Below are positions 50,601 to 59,783 of a stretch of DNA of 64,000 bases, in pieces. The stretch spans positions 37,645-101,644 of the forward strand of contig CAJUEX010000007.1 of assembly GCA_910585715.1 (NCBI GenBank). Direction: 5' to 3'. This stretch comes from an uncultured Lachnospiraceae bacterium (GTDB taxonomy: Bacteria; Bacillota; Clostridia; Lachnospirales; Lachnospiraceae). How positions within the stretch are numbered: the stretch's first letter is position 1; each line of letters starts with the position of its first letter. A program made the translations under genes and the position numbers. The notes under the pieces were generated by a model. The model had not been told where the DNA came from. It ran no database searches and saw only the letters and a program-made list of their open reading frames with translations.

Positions 50601-53600
50601 TCCAGACACAGATTATTGCGGTACAAAAACAGGTTGTTATCCACAGATGCGAAGCCGCAATTGTCTGAATCCAGTTCATTGGTATAGCGGTAAGGGGTAA
50701 TCTCATAAACCTCATCCTGTAAAATTTCCATCAGCTTGCTGATGACTTCATAACCCAGCGGCTGAATTTCAAAAATATTCTCTTTATTTGCTTTTAAAGG
50801 AATCCGCAGCAAAACACCTCTTTCAAAAGGATACTCCCCTGTTTTTTCATCCCCCTTATAAGATACAATTTGAAAGCTTCCTCCAATCCATGACTGGATT
50901 TCCCAAAAGCTTTCATCCTTCTTTTCCATCAGGCCTTGAGGATTTTTCAATTCCAGTATCTTAGGCTGTCTGCGGTAAAAGGGCATAAGCTTTGGAAGCT
51001 GTATCATCCGGAGGGCGCCTTGGGGATAAACAAGCTCTCTTTTTGTAAAGCTCCACTCCAGACTGTTTTCTTCATCCAGGCTCCGGAGCATGGTTTCTGT
51101 TCCAAGGTTTCTCTCATACAGACGTATTCCGGGCACCCTGGGCAGTGAATCCCTAATGCCTGAAGCAGCGCCGCCTGCCTCCTTCATCCTTATGGACATG
51201 CGGTGTATCACATCTGAATCCGAAAAATTCTCCGGATTCAGACCGTCAAGCTCCTGAAAGGCAAAATCATACATGCTTTTGGTGCCTTCCCCTTCTATAT
51301 AAGCACGGCTGCCTCCATAACTGAATCTGGAAATCATTCCTGCCGCTTTTTCCATAGTTTCTTTATCTGTAATCAGTTCTACCGCCTGATCCAGAGTCAA
51401 TATTTCCTCCCCTATTTTTTCCAGGGCAAGAGAAACCATTGTTTTTGTCAACATATAGAAATACTGGGCAAACATGAACTCCGAGACAGATGTACCCTCT
51501 TTTGCATTTTTTCCATTCCAAAGGCGCATTTTTGCCGGCTGCTCATTCCACAGGGCCAGCTGGTGATAATAGTCCTGCATATGGGAAAAAAAGCTTTCTT
51601 CCACAAGAGGTTCCTGTTCCAAATCATAAGTTTCGGTTGTCTTCGGAGCGGAAAACCAGATAAGCTCCATTTTGGGAAACAGCGGAAACGGAATTCCCTG
51701 AATTTCCACATTTTCCCCGTTTTCTTCCATTTGGCTGCTTTTAATATAGGACAATATCACGTTACATGCCAGAAATTCGTTTAAGCGCTCAAACAAAAAT
51801 CCCTCTTCAAAGCTGTCCGTGCGGGATAAATATTCATATAAATATTCCAAAAGCGGTTTATCAATGCGCATATTCTGATTTTCTCCTGTCCTGACAGAAA
51901 GCAGTGCCCGGCGGAAGCATATTTCTGCAAGCTGTGCAAAAGGCGTATCCAGCCTGTCCTCATAGCCCAGCTTAAAACAGGTCTCTTCCGTCATGCCGTG
52001 AAGAAGGGCTAAAAATGCAATTTTCCGTTTTCCGGAAGCTTCTTTTCCCGGAACAGGTTCATCAAAAGTCAGATACCAGACAATTTCTGCGCAAATTTCC
52101 CGTTTTTGTTCCACAACTGCTCCGGCATACCATTGTATTTCATAGAAAGGCAACGGTTCCTGTAAAGGATAAGCCTCTTCAAGCCGTTCCCCCGCTTCCC
52201 AGGGCGCCAGACTCTTTTTTCCGAGGATAAACGTATCTTCCCATGTAAAGTTGAAGCTGAAGGAAATCTTAATAAAAAGTATTTTTAAATAAGCATTTAC
52301 GGAAACGGAAAGCCTGACCGAAAGCTCCGTATGCTGATACCGTTCCAATACCAAATCCACCATAAAGGAAAGATTTACGGAAAAACCAATCTGTATCAGC
52401 ACAAAATCCACAGAGCCGTATATGGATGCCGTTACTCCGGCACATGCCTTTACCTTATAATAGACGGAATCCTTCTGCCCTTCCACAGCAGGTACGTAGT
52501 TGGCTAAAATGCCTTCAAAAATTGCCACCAGCATCAAATAAGCGCCTGCCTTTAAAGGTCCTGCGGAAATTTCCCTTCCGATGCCTGCCGATATGCCGAT
52601 TCCCAGTTCCAAAACCACTTCAAAGTGCCCTTTTGATACTTCAGGCACAGCCTGGGACGTGTCTCCGTTTAGCAGTCCAAAATAAAAACCTCCTTTTCCT
52701 GTAAAAAACAGATAGGTCAGCCCAAAGGAATTGGAAAAATCCTTATTATGAGGAAATCCCATGTCAATTTTAAAATTGCCGTTGGTGTAAATCCACACTG
52801 CAATTTCCCCCAGGAAAAGCTGCACGGCTCCAAGCTCGATTTTGCGAAAAGCCTCCGGAAGCTTTAAACGGGCATAAAACATTCCTATGGTTTCCGTTAC
52901 CTTACTGTACAAAATGGTAACGGACAGACCTGCCAACTGCTCCACCAGCTCCGAGCCATTCCCTATATCCACCTGAAGCCCATAGAAAACCGGGTCACAC
53001 ATCAAAAGCGTAATATCAATGGCATCCAGCAGCTTAAGCTGTAATGCCGCCACCCAGTTGTTATTCCCATCCAGTCCCGGACGTCCTGTTTTCCGTATGG
53101 CTTTTTTCATATTTTCCAGAACCCCCGGAAATGCCGTATCCGCAAAAGAAGCCGGAATGTCCACCTGAATATGCTGTCCAACCCCCAGATATTTCAAGGA
53201 AAACAGCCTGTCTCCCGCATCTTTTATGGAAGGGAAAATATCCTTTAAAATATTTAAGCCATAGATATCTCCCCCCTCTGCCCGGAGACGGCTTTCATTA
53301 TCCCCATTTTCCCCCGGCACATCCTGTCTGTTCTCCTGCTGTCCGATGGAGGCATTGGTTATTACATTGACAAAAAAGTCCCCGTTTCCATAATCGTAAA
53401 ACAGTTCGATGCACTCTACAGTTAAAAACAGGATTTTTAAATTTATTATGTATCTTGCCCGAATGGTTTCCTGCTGCCTGTCTATGACCACTTCCAGCTC
53501 TTTCAGGGTAATCTGCTTTAAAATGGTAAAAGGCCATGGCAGGTACCAGTTATGGTCCGGCGCAATCAGGCTTATCAGACCTTCAATAAACTCGCCCAGA

Positions 53601-55618
53601 TTAAAATTCAACACCCGGAATATGAAGTTTTTCTGTGCATCATAAATTGCCGTAATCTCTATGCTGCGAATTTTTGTTACAAACCGGAACTCACGAAAAT
53701 AAGCAGTGCCTCCTTCTATGTCAACCTGACAGGATGCCGCAAAATCAAAGCAGTCAAACAGGGTAATGCCGGCAGATATCCATAAATGATATGCCTCTTC
53801 CCATTCCAGATGAAAGGAGGAACTGATTTTATTATTATCTCCCCACTCAAAAGCAATGGCACACAAAAATTCAAAAAACACCGGCCTGCCCAGAGAATTG
53901 TCCGATGTATTTTCTTCTGACAGTTCTGTTTTGTATGTAACAAAAAGCTGGCTGACCACAAAGTCCAGACTGTCCTTTGATACTTCTTCCCCTGTAATCA
54001 GGGTAACCAGATTTGATAAGTAAAAAGGACTTGCAAGGCCTCCCCGCAATGTGAGAAGCTGCAATTCATCTTCCTTTTCATAAATTCCTTCCAGCTGTAT
54101 GATTGCCGTAAGCAGGGTAAACTCCAGCATAACGGCAAGCTGCAGGCCTTTAGGGGAATATTCCGCCCTTCCCGTAACCGTATCAATCTGGAAAATGTGC
54201 TCGCCGATTGGTATGGTATGCAGGTTGTTATTTTCCAGCTCAAAATCCAATTGATATGTATTCTCGGGAATATAACCATACAGGCGGATATACCTTACCG
54301 TCAAATCCATAAATGCAGGAAAGATTCCATTTGCCGCCTTTTCCCCCGGCTTTTTTTCATATATACCCTGAAATTCCAAATCAGGCAGCGTAACATTGAT
54401 TTTAAGGTGATGGTTGTCCCACACGCCATAAAAGCCTGCAACAACCGCAAGGAACCCTCCTATATTCAGCATATTCCACTGTACGGCCAGTTCCGCTTTT
54501 GCGCCTCCCTTTTCCTTTTCAAAAAAGGGGATGGGAACATCCGGCAAATCCAGTGCAAAAGAAAAAGCACAGCCCATCAGCCTGTCCCCGTTTAATGTCT
54601 TTGGAAGACTGTCTGAAATATTTTGTTCTCCGCCCATATCCTCCAAAAAGCCTTCCCCACTATGCCTCTCTATGGCAATCACCATGCCTGTAAGGGGAGA
54701 ATTTTCCAACGGAGCCCAGTCCGGAAAATCCGGCAGGACGCTTTTTCCTGTCATGGAAGCAATAAAGTCCATACTATCCTCAAGCCGGACTCCTTCTTCA
54801 AAATTGGCATACAGATAATAGATATTTCCAAAATTCCCAAAGTCAATGCTCATCCATATGCCTTTTTCCGAAATACCGGAAATGGAAATGCAAAATTTCA
54901 CTCCAACCCTGCTACGGTAAATCGTTTCTCCATTTTCCGCCCACCCGTCTCCGGTTGTATGGCTGTTTATCACAAGCCTGCATTCCTTTGCGGTTTTTAT
55001 TTCTTGATAAAAGGGAAGGGAAATTTCCTTTAAAAATGCCCCTTCCACCACATAATGGGGTTCTTTTACAGTAAACGGCTCTTTTGCATCTCCTGTAAGC
55101 AGTATCACTTCTCCTGCATCCGGCAGGAAATCCCGGAAGTTTTCATAAAGAGGACAGTCAGGCTCATAATACAGGCTTATGGAAAACAAAGGAACCTTTG
55201 TCTCTTTTTTTGTATCCGCCGCTATGACCGCTTCCCTTAACCACATATTTTCAAAGAGATTTACAGGCCGGGAATAAAAATTCAGGGATACATAAGCGGG
55301 AGCCGGAGGATAGATTTCATTCAAAGATATATCTTCATCCTGTTTAAGCCTTGCCTGAAACAGACAGTCATAGCTTCCTGCATAGGCGGCTGTTATCATG
55401 GTACAGTCATAGCTTTTTCCGTTTTCTCTCATGATGCCCTGCAGCCTGAATTCATTTAATTCTAAAGAAGAAAGCTGCGGCGCTTCAATAGAAATGCGCT
55501 CTAAAGAAAACCTCTCTAAAATACGGGGGATTCCAAATTCTCCTTCTTTTTGAAGCTGTACGGCTCCTGTCTGTACCTGTGCTTTGATATATTCATAAAA
55601 CGATTGTATGTCTGCCAT
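47699..55618 (-). CDS. Giant 2639-residue beta-rich protein of unknown function
   Basis: I do not recognise the family with confidence; DUF6603-type giants are a possible match from memory. No signal peptide or sortase motif is seen at the N-terminus (MADIQSFYEYIKAQVQTG). Residues about 1-1200 look like many successive beta strands, with recurring hydrophobic/aromatic alternation (LKELEVVIDRQQ, FFTGKGGFYFGLLNGD, GSVDFVLIQIGFSVNLSFMV). Residues 1200-2639 are mixed, with further beta-sandwich-like segments. It is the last gene of a five-gene run (63450 to 47699) and ends beside repeat D. Cytoplasmic or non-classically exported; cargo, scaffold or toxin roles are all open. Confidence 0.6.
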   Translation of the reverse strand: MADIQSFYEYIKAQVQTGAVQLQKEGEFGIPRILERFSLERISIEAPQLSSLELNEFRLQGIMRENGKSYDCTMITAAYAGSYDCLFQARLKQDEDISLNEIYPPAPAYVSLNFYSRPVNLFENMWLREAVIAADTKKETKVPLFSISLYYEPDCPLYENFRDFLPDAGEVILLTGDAKEPFTVKEPHYVVEGAFLKEISLPFYQEIKTAKECRLVINSHTTGDGWAENGETIYRSRVGVKFCISISGISEKGIWMSIDFGNFGNIYYLYANFEEGVRLEDSMDFIASMTGKSVLPDFPDWAPLENSPLTGMVIAIERHSGEGFLEDMGGEQNISDSLPKTLNGDRLMGCAFSFALDLPDVPIPFFEKEKGGAKAELAVQWNMLNIGGFLAVVAGFYGVWDNHHLKINVTLPDLEFQGIYEKKPGEKAANGIFPAFMDLTVRYIRLYGYIPENTYQLDFELENNNLHTIPIGEHIFQIDTVTGRAEYSPKGLQLAVMLEFTLLTAIIQLEGIYEKEDELQLLTLRGGLASPFYLSNLVTLITGEEVSKDSLDFVVSQLFVTYKTELSEENTSDNSLGRPVFFEFLCAIAFEWGDNNKISSSFHLEWEEAYHLWISAGITLFDCFDFAASCQVDIEGGTAYFREFRFVTKIRSIEITAIYDAQKNFIFRVLNFNLGEFIEGLISLIAPDHNWYLPWPFTILKQITLKELEVVIDRQQETIRARYIINLKILFLTVECIELFYDYGNGDFFVNVITNASIGQQENRQDVPGENGDNESRLRAEGGDIYGLNILKDIFPSIKDAGDRLFSLKYLGVGQHIQVDIPASFADTAFPGVLENMKKAIRKTGRPGLDGNNNWVAALQLKLLDAIDITLLMCDPVFYGLQVDIGNGSELVEQLAGLSVTILYSKVTETIGMFYARLKLPEAFRKIELGAVQLFLGEIAVWIYTNGNFKIDMGFPHNKDFSNSFGLTYLFFTGKGGFYFGLLNGDTSQAVPEVSKGHFEVVLELGIGISAGIGREISAGPLKAGAYLMLVAIFEGILANYVPAVEGQKDSVYYKVKACAGVTASIYGSVDFVLIQIGFSVNLSFMVDLVLERYQHTELSVRLSVSVNAYLKILFIKISFSFNFTWEDTFILGKKSLAPWEAGERLEEAYPLQEPLPFYEIQWYAGAVVEQKREICAEIVWYLTFDEPVPGKEASGKRKIAFLALLHGMTEETCFKLGYEDRLDTPFAQLAEICFRRALLSVRTGENQNMRIDKPLLEYLYEYLSRTDSFEEGFLFERLNEFLACNVILSYIKSSQMEENGENVEIQGIPFPLFPKMELIWFSAPKTTETYDLEQEPLVEESFFSHMQDYYHQLALWNEQPAKMRLWNGKNAKEGTSVSEFMFAQYFYMLTKTMVSLALEKIGEEILTLDQAVELITDKETMEKAAGMISRFSYGGSRAYIEGEGTKSMYDFAFQELDGLNPENFSDSDVIHRMSIRMKEAGGAASGIRDSLPRVPGIRLYERNLGTETMLRSLDEENSLEWSFTKRELVYPQGALRMIQLPKLMPFYRRQPKILELKNPQGLMEKKDESFWEIQSWIGGSFQIVSYKGDEKTGEYPFERGVLLRIPLKANKENIFEIQPLGYEVISKLMEILQDEVYEITPYRYTNELDSDNCGFASVDNNLFLYRNNLCLEVEKPELMTQRAGRRASFTEGRIYENSAYLTDKKQFLLLLKDAAMVNARGYYLKFHLEERQILQEGRMDLILWVQTKERADGIKIVQEGITKDSHPVVLTEEEISVYAYEPGTFAFYMEEEKDKSEIQEQYQMLGYQVLENESFLASNESRPVIAQETEEGTGYSQIVPAYCFAKGQGENPYGGIAGGSSLKMDFRMIDILGNKSALGQTWEIPYGYTDPLLPVTVYPHTKCTYDLEKTEEGYVFSVTFRYVEEAGQELFREEKASADETGRNENLRLAFWQLQCEDVQCFIELCGKEIQVEKTPLQQYVKALYEEKMPETVIYRLPFEGGEEIRELKAFFCLERKRELLSHILEGSREETEVLRVATAIGEDKEKINKNYLAVRGRDGQLFFVPPGEPAFTGYEIWTLQPLANRLLQLKDIPVLDEKGTEQTVSYYDVDMEVWADDFLMDLEGFLKPDSIYGEDRDTCEDLLAVKKELAEAIASGVVKISNGMKEEPFRNQAADYYKNLMLQNLYTGRGMDGVILLRSKMAAPSKTAWCFSAAADRDGLTLKPGSIKSGGILPVGIKAADVSKQMHINTNLQLTFTDWEIEGEEFYDFLTVQEQGISLQTIEGNLPYKRFPKLPVLKSQEYDHGYADEEVKEDDFCKWKYRVSFVHQTAEQDILTLRLLPENKSRLRDMDEQFLYAMVQYRYLRDRLLVDTELKDRLSECCRKICNSWSYGTWQMQAGICQEELKIRISLDFEKKRLLLLESNIAPDNLEISMKIRNGEYCALEKGEENFYILPDELAEPYEFLVSAADFDIRNLNRINARISVTRNQSIAEGDERFIYESEETTFPDELLPFLKQKRIMDLGSFERENFAGRLLSLCEGFGKAVMEVYCKAPVSLYGEEIIYSYLPVLYAPDIAPGYREEQIGRIYEQVKAWLEERFDKSVAADKGLIVQVHLTLFALEDDNRNLAEFTDLEFKV

Positions 55619-55673
55619 ATGGTGGCCTCCCTAATACTACAGGCTGTTTTTTTGTTTCTTTCTGTCTTTTTCC

Positions 55674-56858
55674 TTATCGGCTGATTTCTCTAATCCAAAA
55701 TTGAGCAGGAGCCTGGTTAGTAGTCTCCATTTCAATATCATATAGCAAATACTTATCGCTTCCGCAATATTTGTATACAGTTCCATCTACTACCTGATTG
55801 TTTAGTTTAAAGGTTTCGTACAATAGTTTTGTAGTTGTGCTTTGGCATACTTTCATTTGACTGCCTTCCCATTTAAAACATGTAACCGGCATAATTCGAG
55901 GTGACGAAGAGCTAATTAACTGGTTATAAATTCCCATGGTATCTATATGGGGATGGGTCCATCCTTTTTGATTTTTGCACTTTGCACTGACTATTGCTGC
56001 ATTGGGACAATGTAACAAATCTCTTAAAAACCATATCAGCGTACTATAATCATTTCGTTCTTCATCATCTGCAACATGCCTTTTTGCCCCATGATGGGCG
56101 ATTCCTATCGCCTTACTTTCATACCCGAACCATAACGAAATATGCCGCATAATTTTCATTGTCTCAACCGTGGCATCTCCCGTAAAAATGTAACTGAACT
56201 GCGGATAAATCATTCCTCCGGCTTCTCCTACAATCGTTACCAGCAAAATAGACGAGCCGGTATTGATCAATACACTGTTATCATGAAGTTGAATCTGATT
56301 AAGCTCCTGATACTTATCCGGCATCAGGTGTCCATGATATAGCAATGGACAGATTCTGAAAAAGAGATTTGTATCCAGCGGAATATTAACAAACAAGGAA
56401 TTCTCAGGTCCATATGGAAACACATAAGGAATCCCTGAATTATAATAAAAGTTTTTTAGATAAATAAATATATTGTTTTCATTAATTTCAAAATTATAGA
56501 TTACAGTCCTTTTTAGCTTATTCACATTTTTATTTCCCACACATCCAAAATACATTTTCTCTATTTTTATCTTATTTTTAAAATTGCTTTTATATTTTCT
56601 TCCCAATTCATCCATTTTATTAAAATGGTCTGCATCAAAATGGGAAATATGGACATAATTTAGGACCCCATTGTTATTTGCCACAGCCACTGCAATCTTT
56701 TCCAGAGCCGGTCCATAAAAGTTATCTCCGCCATTGATGGAACCGCAATCCAATAACCCCACAAAACGTTGTGGCAAATTTCCGTATTGCAGTTCTATCA
56801 GAACAGAAAGCCCCAGCCCCACGCATAAATGTGTAATCTTCAACTCATAATTTCCCAT
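55674..56858 (-). CDS. Metallo-beta-lactamase-fold protein within the giant-protein cluster
   Basis: The 394-residue protein shows the MBL core of ComEC/Rec2-like type: LLDCGSINGGDN, YVHISHFDADHFN (HxDxDH), IFTGDATVETMK and GIAHHGAKRHV. A long insert (about 95-170) is AT-rich and rich in Asn and Tyr. It sits between the 958-aa and 2639-aa genes, 21 and 55 bases from them, and is clearly more AT-rich than both. It may act as a nuclease or other phosphoesterase and be the catalytic component of the cassette. Confidence 0.75.
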   Translation of the reverse strand: MGNYELKITHLCVGLGLSVLIELQYGNLPQRFVGLLDCGSINGGDNFYGPALEKIAVAVANNNGVLNYVHISHFDADHFNKMDELGRKYKSNFKNKIKIEKMYFGCVGNKNVNKLKRTVIYNFEINENNIFIYLKNFYYNSGIPYVFPYGPENSLFVNIPLDTNLFFRICPLLYHGHLMPDKYQELNQIQLHDNSVLINTGSSILLVTIVGEAGGMIYPQFSYIFTGDATVETMKIMRHISLWFGYESKAIGIAHHGAKRHVADDEERNDYSTLIWFLRDLLHCPNAAIVSAKCKNQKGWTHPHIDTMGIYNQLISSSSPRIMPVTCFKWEGSQMKVCQSTTTKLLYETFKLNNQVVDGTVYKYCGSDKYLLYDIEMETTNQAPAQFWIREISR

Positions 56859-56879
56859 AGCCTCCTCCTTTTTCCTTCC

Positions 56880-59756
56880 CTATCCTTCCACTGCTCCGTA
56901 CCATCCCAGATTTCCCTCTCCATCTGCAATCAGGTACAGGTCATTATTGCTTTCCGGAAAACGTTTGCCCAATATGGTCAGGGAAAAATTCCGGAATCTG
57001 AAGTAAAAATCTTCTCCTTTTTTCAATTCCATGGAATCAAAGCCCAAAGACATGATTCCCTGCAGGGGCAGGGCAAAGGTATCTGTTTTTACAAGGGATT
57101 TGATTCTTAAGCCGCAATAAAAACGGGGCAGTCCCATGGGATTTTCCGAATCCGGGCTAAAAGCAGTCAAAAGCTCCAGAGTCAGGTTGGTTTTTGCTGC
57201 AAGACCGCCCAGATTCCCGGTCTCAATCAGCCACAAAAAGCCCATCCAGTTCTTTCCCAATGCTTCCTCATCTCCAAAGCCTTTGATTTTTAAAGTTTCA
57301 AAGCCTAAATCCAGAACACTCCTGTTTTCCTGTAGGAGAAGCCTGTTTATTTTTGCCGGAAACATGGCGCCAAAGGAGCCTGCCCGAAGCAGACCTTCTT
57401 CCGGATGGAACAAAAGGCTTCCATAATCTGCCTGAAACTCATATCCGGTTTCCAATGCCCTCATTTCAATAAGCAGTCCTTCAAAAGGCAGCTTATCAAA
57501 AGACAATAAATCCGTATCCGCCTGTTTTAACAGAGAAACAGTTCCTCCCAGCACAAACCGGCTGCTTCCGCCTTCAGTCCTAAGAGATGCGGATTCTATC
57601 ACGATACTGCTGATTCCACAGTTATCCAGTATGTATTCTACAGGCTGTTCCATCACAAAGGCATAGTATCCGCCGCTTTCACTTTCCTGATAACTTCCGT
57701 GAAAGACCAGGCTGCAGCTTTCCTCATCCTTTCTTCCCGCTGTCTTGTATCCAAACAGCTTATTGATTAAAAGCTCTGTCCTTGCCTGAAACCCATAAAT
57801 TTTATCTTCCCTTATATCAAGCTCCAGCTGCCTGACCTGAAAGCCAAAATCCTGATACTCCTCAAAATTCAGCTTCCCAGGGTCTTCATAATAAATCAGG
57901 GCGCTTCCCAGGGATTTTTCATTGCCGGAAATACTTACGGCCGGAAAAGCTGCGTAGGCTGCAAAAAACTTTTGCCGGTCTATTCCCTTTGCCAGAAATT
58001 CCAGTTCCTTTGGGAGTCCCGATATGTCCACCCCTGCCCGGAAAAAAACACTGCCCTTCCATTCTTTACTCCCCAATATCTCCTCAAGCTTCTGAAGCCT
58101 GGGATTGTTTAAAAGAGCAGTTATCTCCCCATAATACTGCTCTGCCTTTTCTTTTTCCTCCTCTTCCAGCTTCAGGCTCCAAAGCGAAGCCTCCTTCATG
58201 CACTCATTCATGCTTCTGTTGTCCACCAGCTTTAACACGGCAAGGGTTTTGTACTTTTCCCAGAGGCCGGGAGAACATTGAAATTCCCAGCCTGCCAGAT
58301 TCTGATTAAAATGGCAGCAGGCTTCTTTTATGGAGGGCTCCCAGTCTGCATGGCACCCTTCCACTGCCGTTTTCAACTCCTCTTCCGTATAAAAGGTTTT
58401 CCCGCACAAGGAGCTGAGTTTTTCTCCATCCTGATATCCATAAGTCTTTGCTAACTGCAGTCTCCGTGCCGTAACGCTATAAGGAACGGATGCCATATCC
58501 CCCAGGCTGGTCAGTACCAGAAAAAGCCTTGAAGATAACAGGGCAAACCAGAACCTGCTGCTCATGGATGTATAGGCAATTCCCGGCACCAGTTCCTTTA
58601 ACGGCACAGTCTGCAGCCAAAGCAGCTTCTGACTGTTATATGCTGCCTTCATCCCGTTTCTGGTAATGGCATAGGAGACGGAGTCACTATACAGCGTTTT
58701 TTCTTCTATCTGCTCTTCCACAAGGCTTTTCCTTATTCCGCTTAAATACAGTTCCTCCAGCCTGACTGCTTCTTTGCTGTTTTCCCTTAATCCCCCAAAA
58801 GGAAATACCGGCAGCCCTCTTTCTCCTAATGGCACTCCGGGCAAAACAGCATATTCATAAATTCCCTCTTCTCTTATATTGTAAAAATTCATATGCTCAG
58901 GCTGGGTATAATAAACTGCTTTTGAAAAGGAAATATATGCCGTATCCGGCTTTCCCTGTATTTTTAAATCTTCAAAATATGCTTTTCCTCCCGGACAGAA
59001 ACACAGCTCATTTCCCATTTCAATCATTTCAGAGCCTGTCAGCCCCGGCATGAAAAAACCACCTTCCAAAATTTCTGCATTTCCGGAGGGAGTAAAATAT
59101 TCCTCCTCATAACCGTTTATATCCGCCCCCGCAGCCAGCTCAAATCCAAACCCTTTTGGAAGGCGGAGCCTGACCTTTTGCAAATACACTGTCTGTAAAA
59201 CGGTTTGGGCATTTACTTCCTTTAATAGCTCCCACCGGTTTTCAGGTACCGCTGCCGGGAAAAAACATGCCTTTACTTCCGGCATTTCCTCCCAGTCAAA
59301 TACTTCCGAATACAGAGTCTTAAAAACTGTCCTCTCCACCCGTTTATCATAAGAAGACAATACATACTGGATTCCTGCACCAAAAGCTGCTCCCAAAAGC
59401 TCTCCGGAAAAAAGAAAGCTTAGAACACCCTCTCTGTCAATGGTCAGCTTTTCCAGGGAAGCAGCCGCACCTGTATAACGAAAAGAAAGCTCTCCCAAAA
59501 CCGTCCACTCTGCTGCTCCGCTGTCTGCCTCTATTCTGCTGCCTTTTGGCAGAATCAGGCCATAAGCTCCCAATGGCAGTATGGCATCCTTAAGCAGTCT
59601 CCCGTTTTGTGCAAACAACGGATAAACACCCCAGAACCGATAGTTTTCCGAAAGATTGTCCACCCATACCAGCTCCGGAAGGGAGCCTTTAAACAACTCC
59701 CTCATCCGTTCCTCCAAAAGCTGTTTTTCTTGTTTTTTTGCCGGAAATATAACCAT
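56880..59756 (-). CDS. Unknown 958-residue protein of the giant-protein cluster
   Basis: No recognised family. No signal peptide or membrane segment is apparent. The sequence is rich in predicted beta strands, with a helical, Glu/Lys-rich middle (about 500-590: EASLWSLKLEEEEKEKAEQY) and a C-terminal beta region ending LYLIADGEGNLGWYGAVEG. Style (alternating aromatic and hydrophobic strands, phrases such as FKTLYSEVFDWEEMPEV) resembles the 2639-residue protein. Context suggests a structural or processing partner of that protein. Confidence 0.55.
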   Translation of the reverse strand: MVIFPAKKQEKQLLEERMRELFKGSLPELVWVDNLSENYRFWGVYPLFAQNGRLLKDAILPLGAYGLILPKGSRIEADSGAAEWTVLGELSFRYTGAAASLEKLTIDREGVLSFLFSGELLGAAFGAGIQYVLSSYDKRVERTVFKTLYSEVFDWEEMPEVKACFFPAAVPENRWELLKEVNAQTVLQTVYLQKVRLRLPKGFGFELAAGADINGYEEEYFTPSGNAEILEGGFFMPGLTGSEMIEMGNELCFCPGGKAYFEDLKIQGKPDTAYISFSKAVYYTQPEHMNFYNIREEGIYEYAVLPGVPLGERGLPVFPFGGLRENSKEAVRLEELYLSGIRKSLVEEQIEEKTLYSDSVSYAITRNGMKAAYNSQKLLWLQTVPLKELVPGIAYTSMSSRFWFALLSSRLFLVLTSLGDMASVPYSVTARRLQLAKTYGYQDGEKLSSLCGKTFYTEEELKTAVEGCHADWEPSIKEACCHFNQNLAGWEFQCSPGLWEKYKTLAVLKLVDNRSMNECMKEASLWSLKLEEEEKEKAEQYYGEITALLNNPRLQKLEEILGSKEWKGSVFFRAGVDISGLPKELEFLAKGIDRQKFFAAYAAFPAVSISGNEKSLGSALIYYEDPGKLNFEEYQDFGFQVRQLELDIREDKIYGFQARTELLINKLFGYKTAGRKDEESCSLVFHGSYQESESGGYYAFVMEQPVEYILDNCGISSIVIESASLRTEGGSSRFVLGGTVSLLKQADTDLLSFDKLPFEGLLIEMRALETGYEFQADYGSLLFHPEEGLLRAGSFGAMFPAKINRLLLQENRSVLDLGFETLKIKGFGDEEALGKNWMGFLWLIETGNLGGLAAKTNLTLELLTAFSPDSENPMGLPRFYCGLRIKSLVKTDTFALPLQGIMSLGFDSMELKKGEDFYFRFRNFSLTILGKRFPESNNDLYLIADGEGNLGWYGAVEG

Positions 59757-59783
59757 GGCTGTCTCCTTTCCGAAAGAGGTATA

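Noticed and set aside
53044..55240. Numerous plus-strand ORFs opposite the giant gene
   Set aside because: They lack ribosome sites and motifs and are shadows of the long minus-strand frame.
47699..55618. Giant gene as a nonribosomal peptide or polyketide synthase, or a TcdA-like toxin
   Set aside because: No condensation, adenylation, ketosynthase, glucosyltransferase, Rhs or choline-binding motifs are visible.
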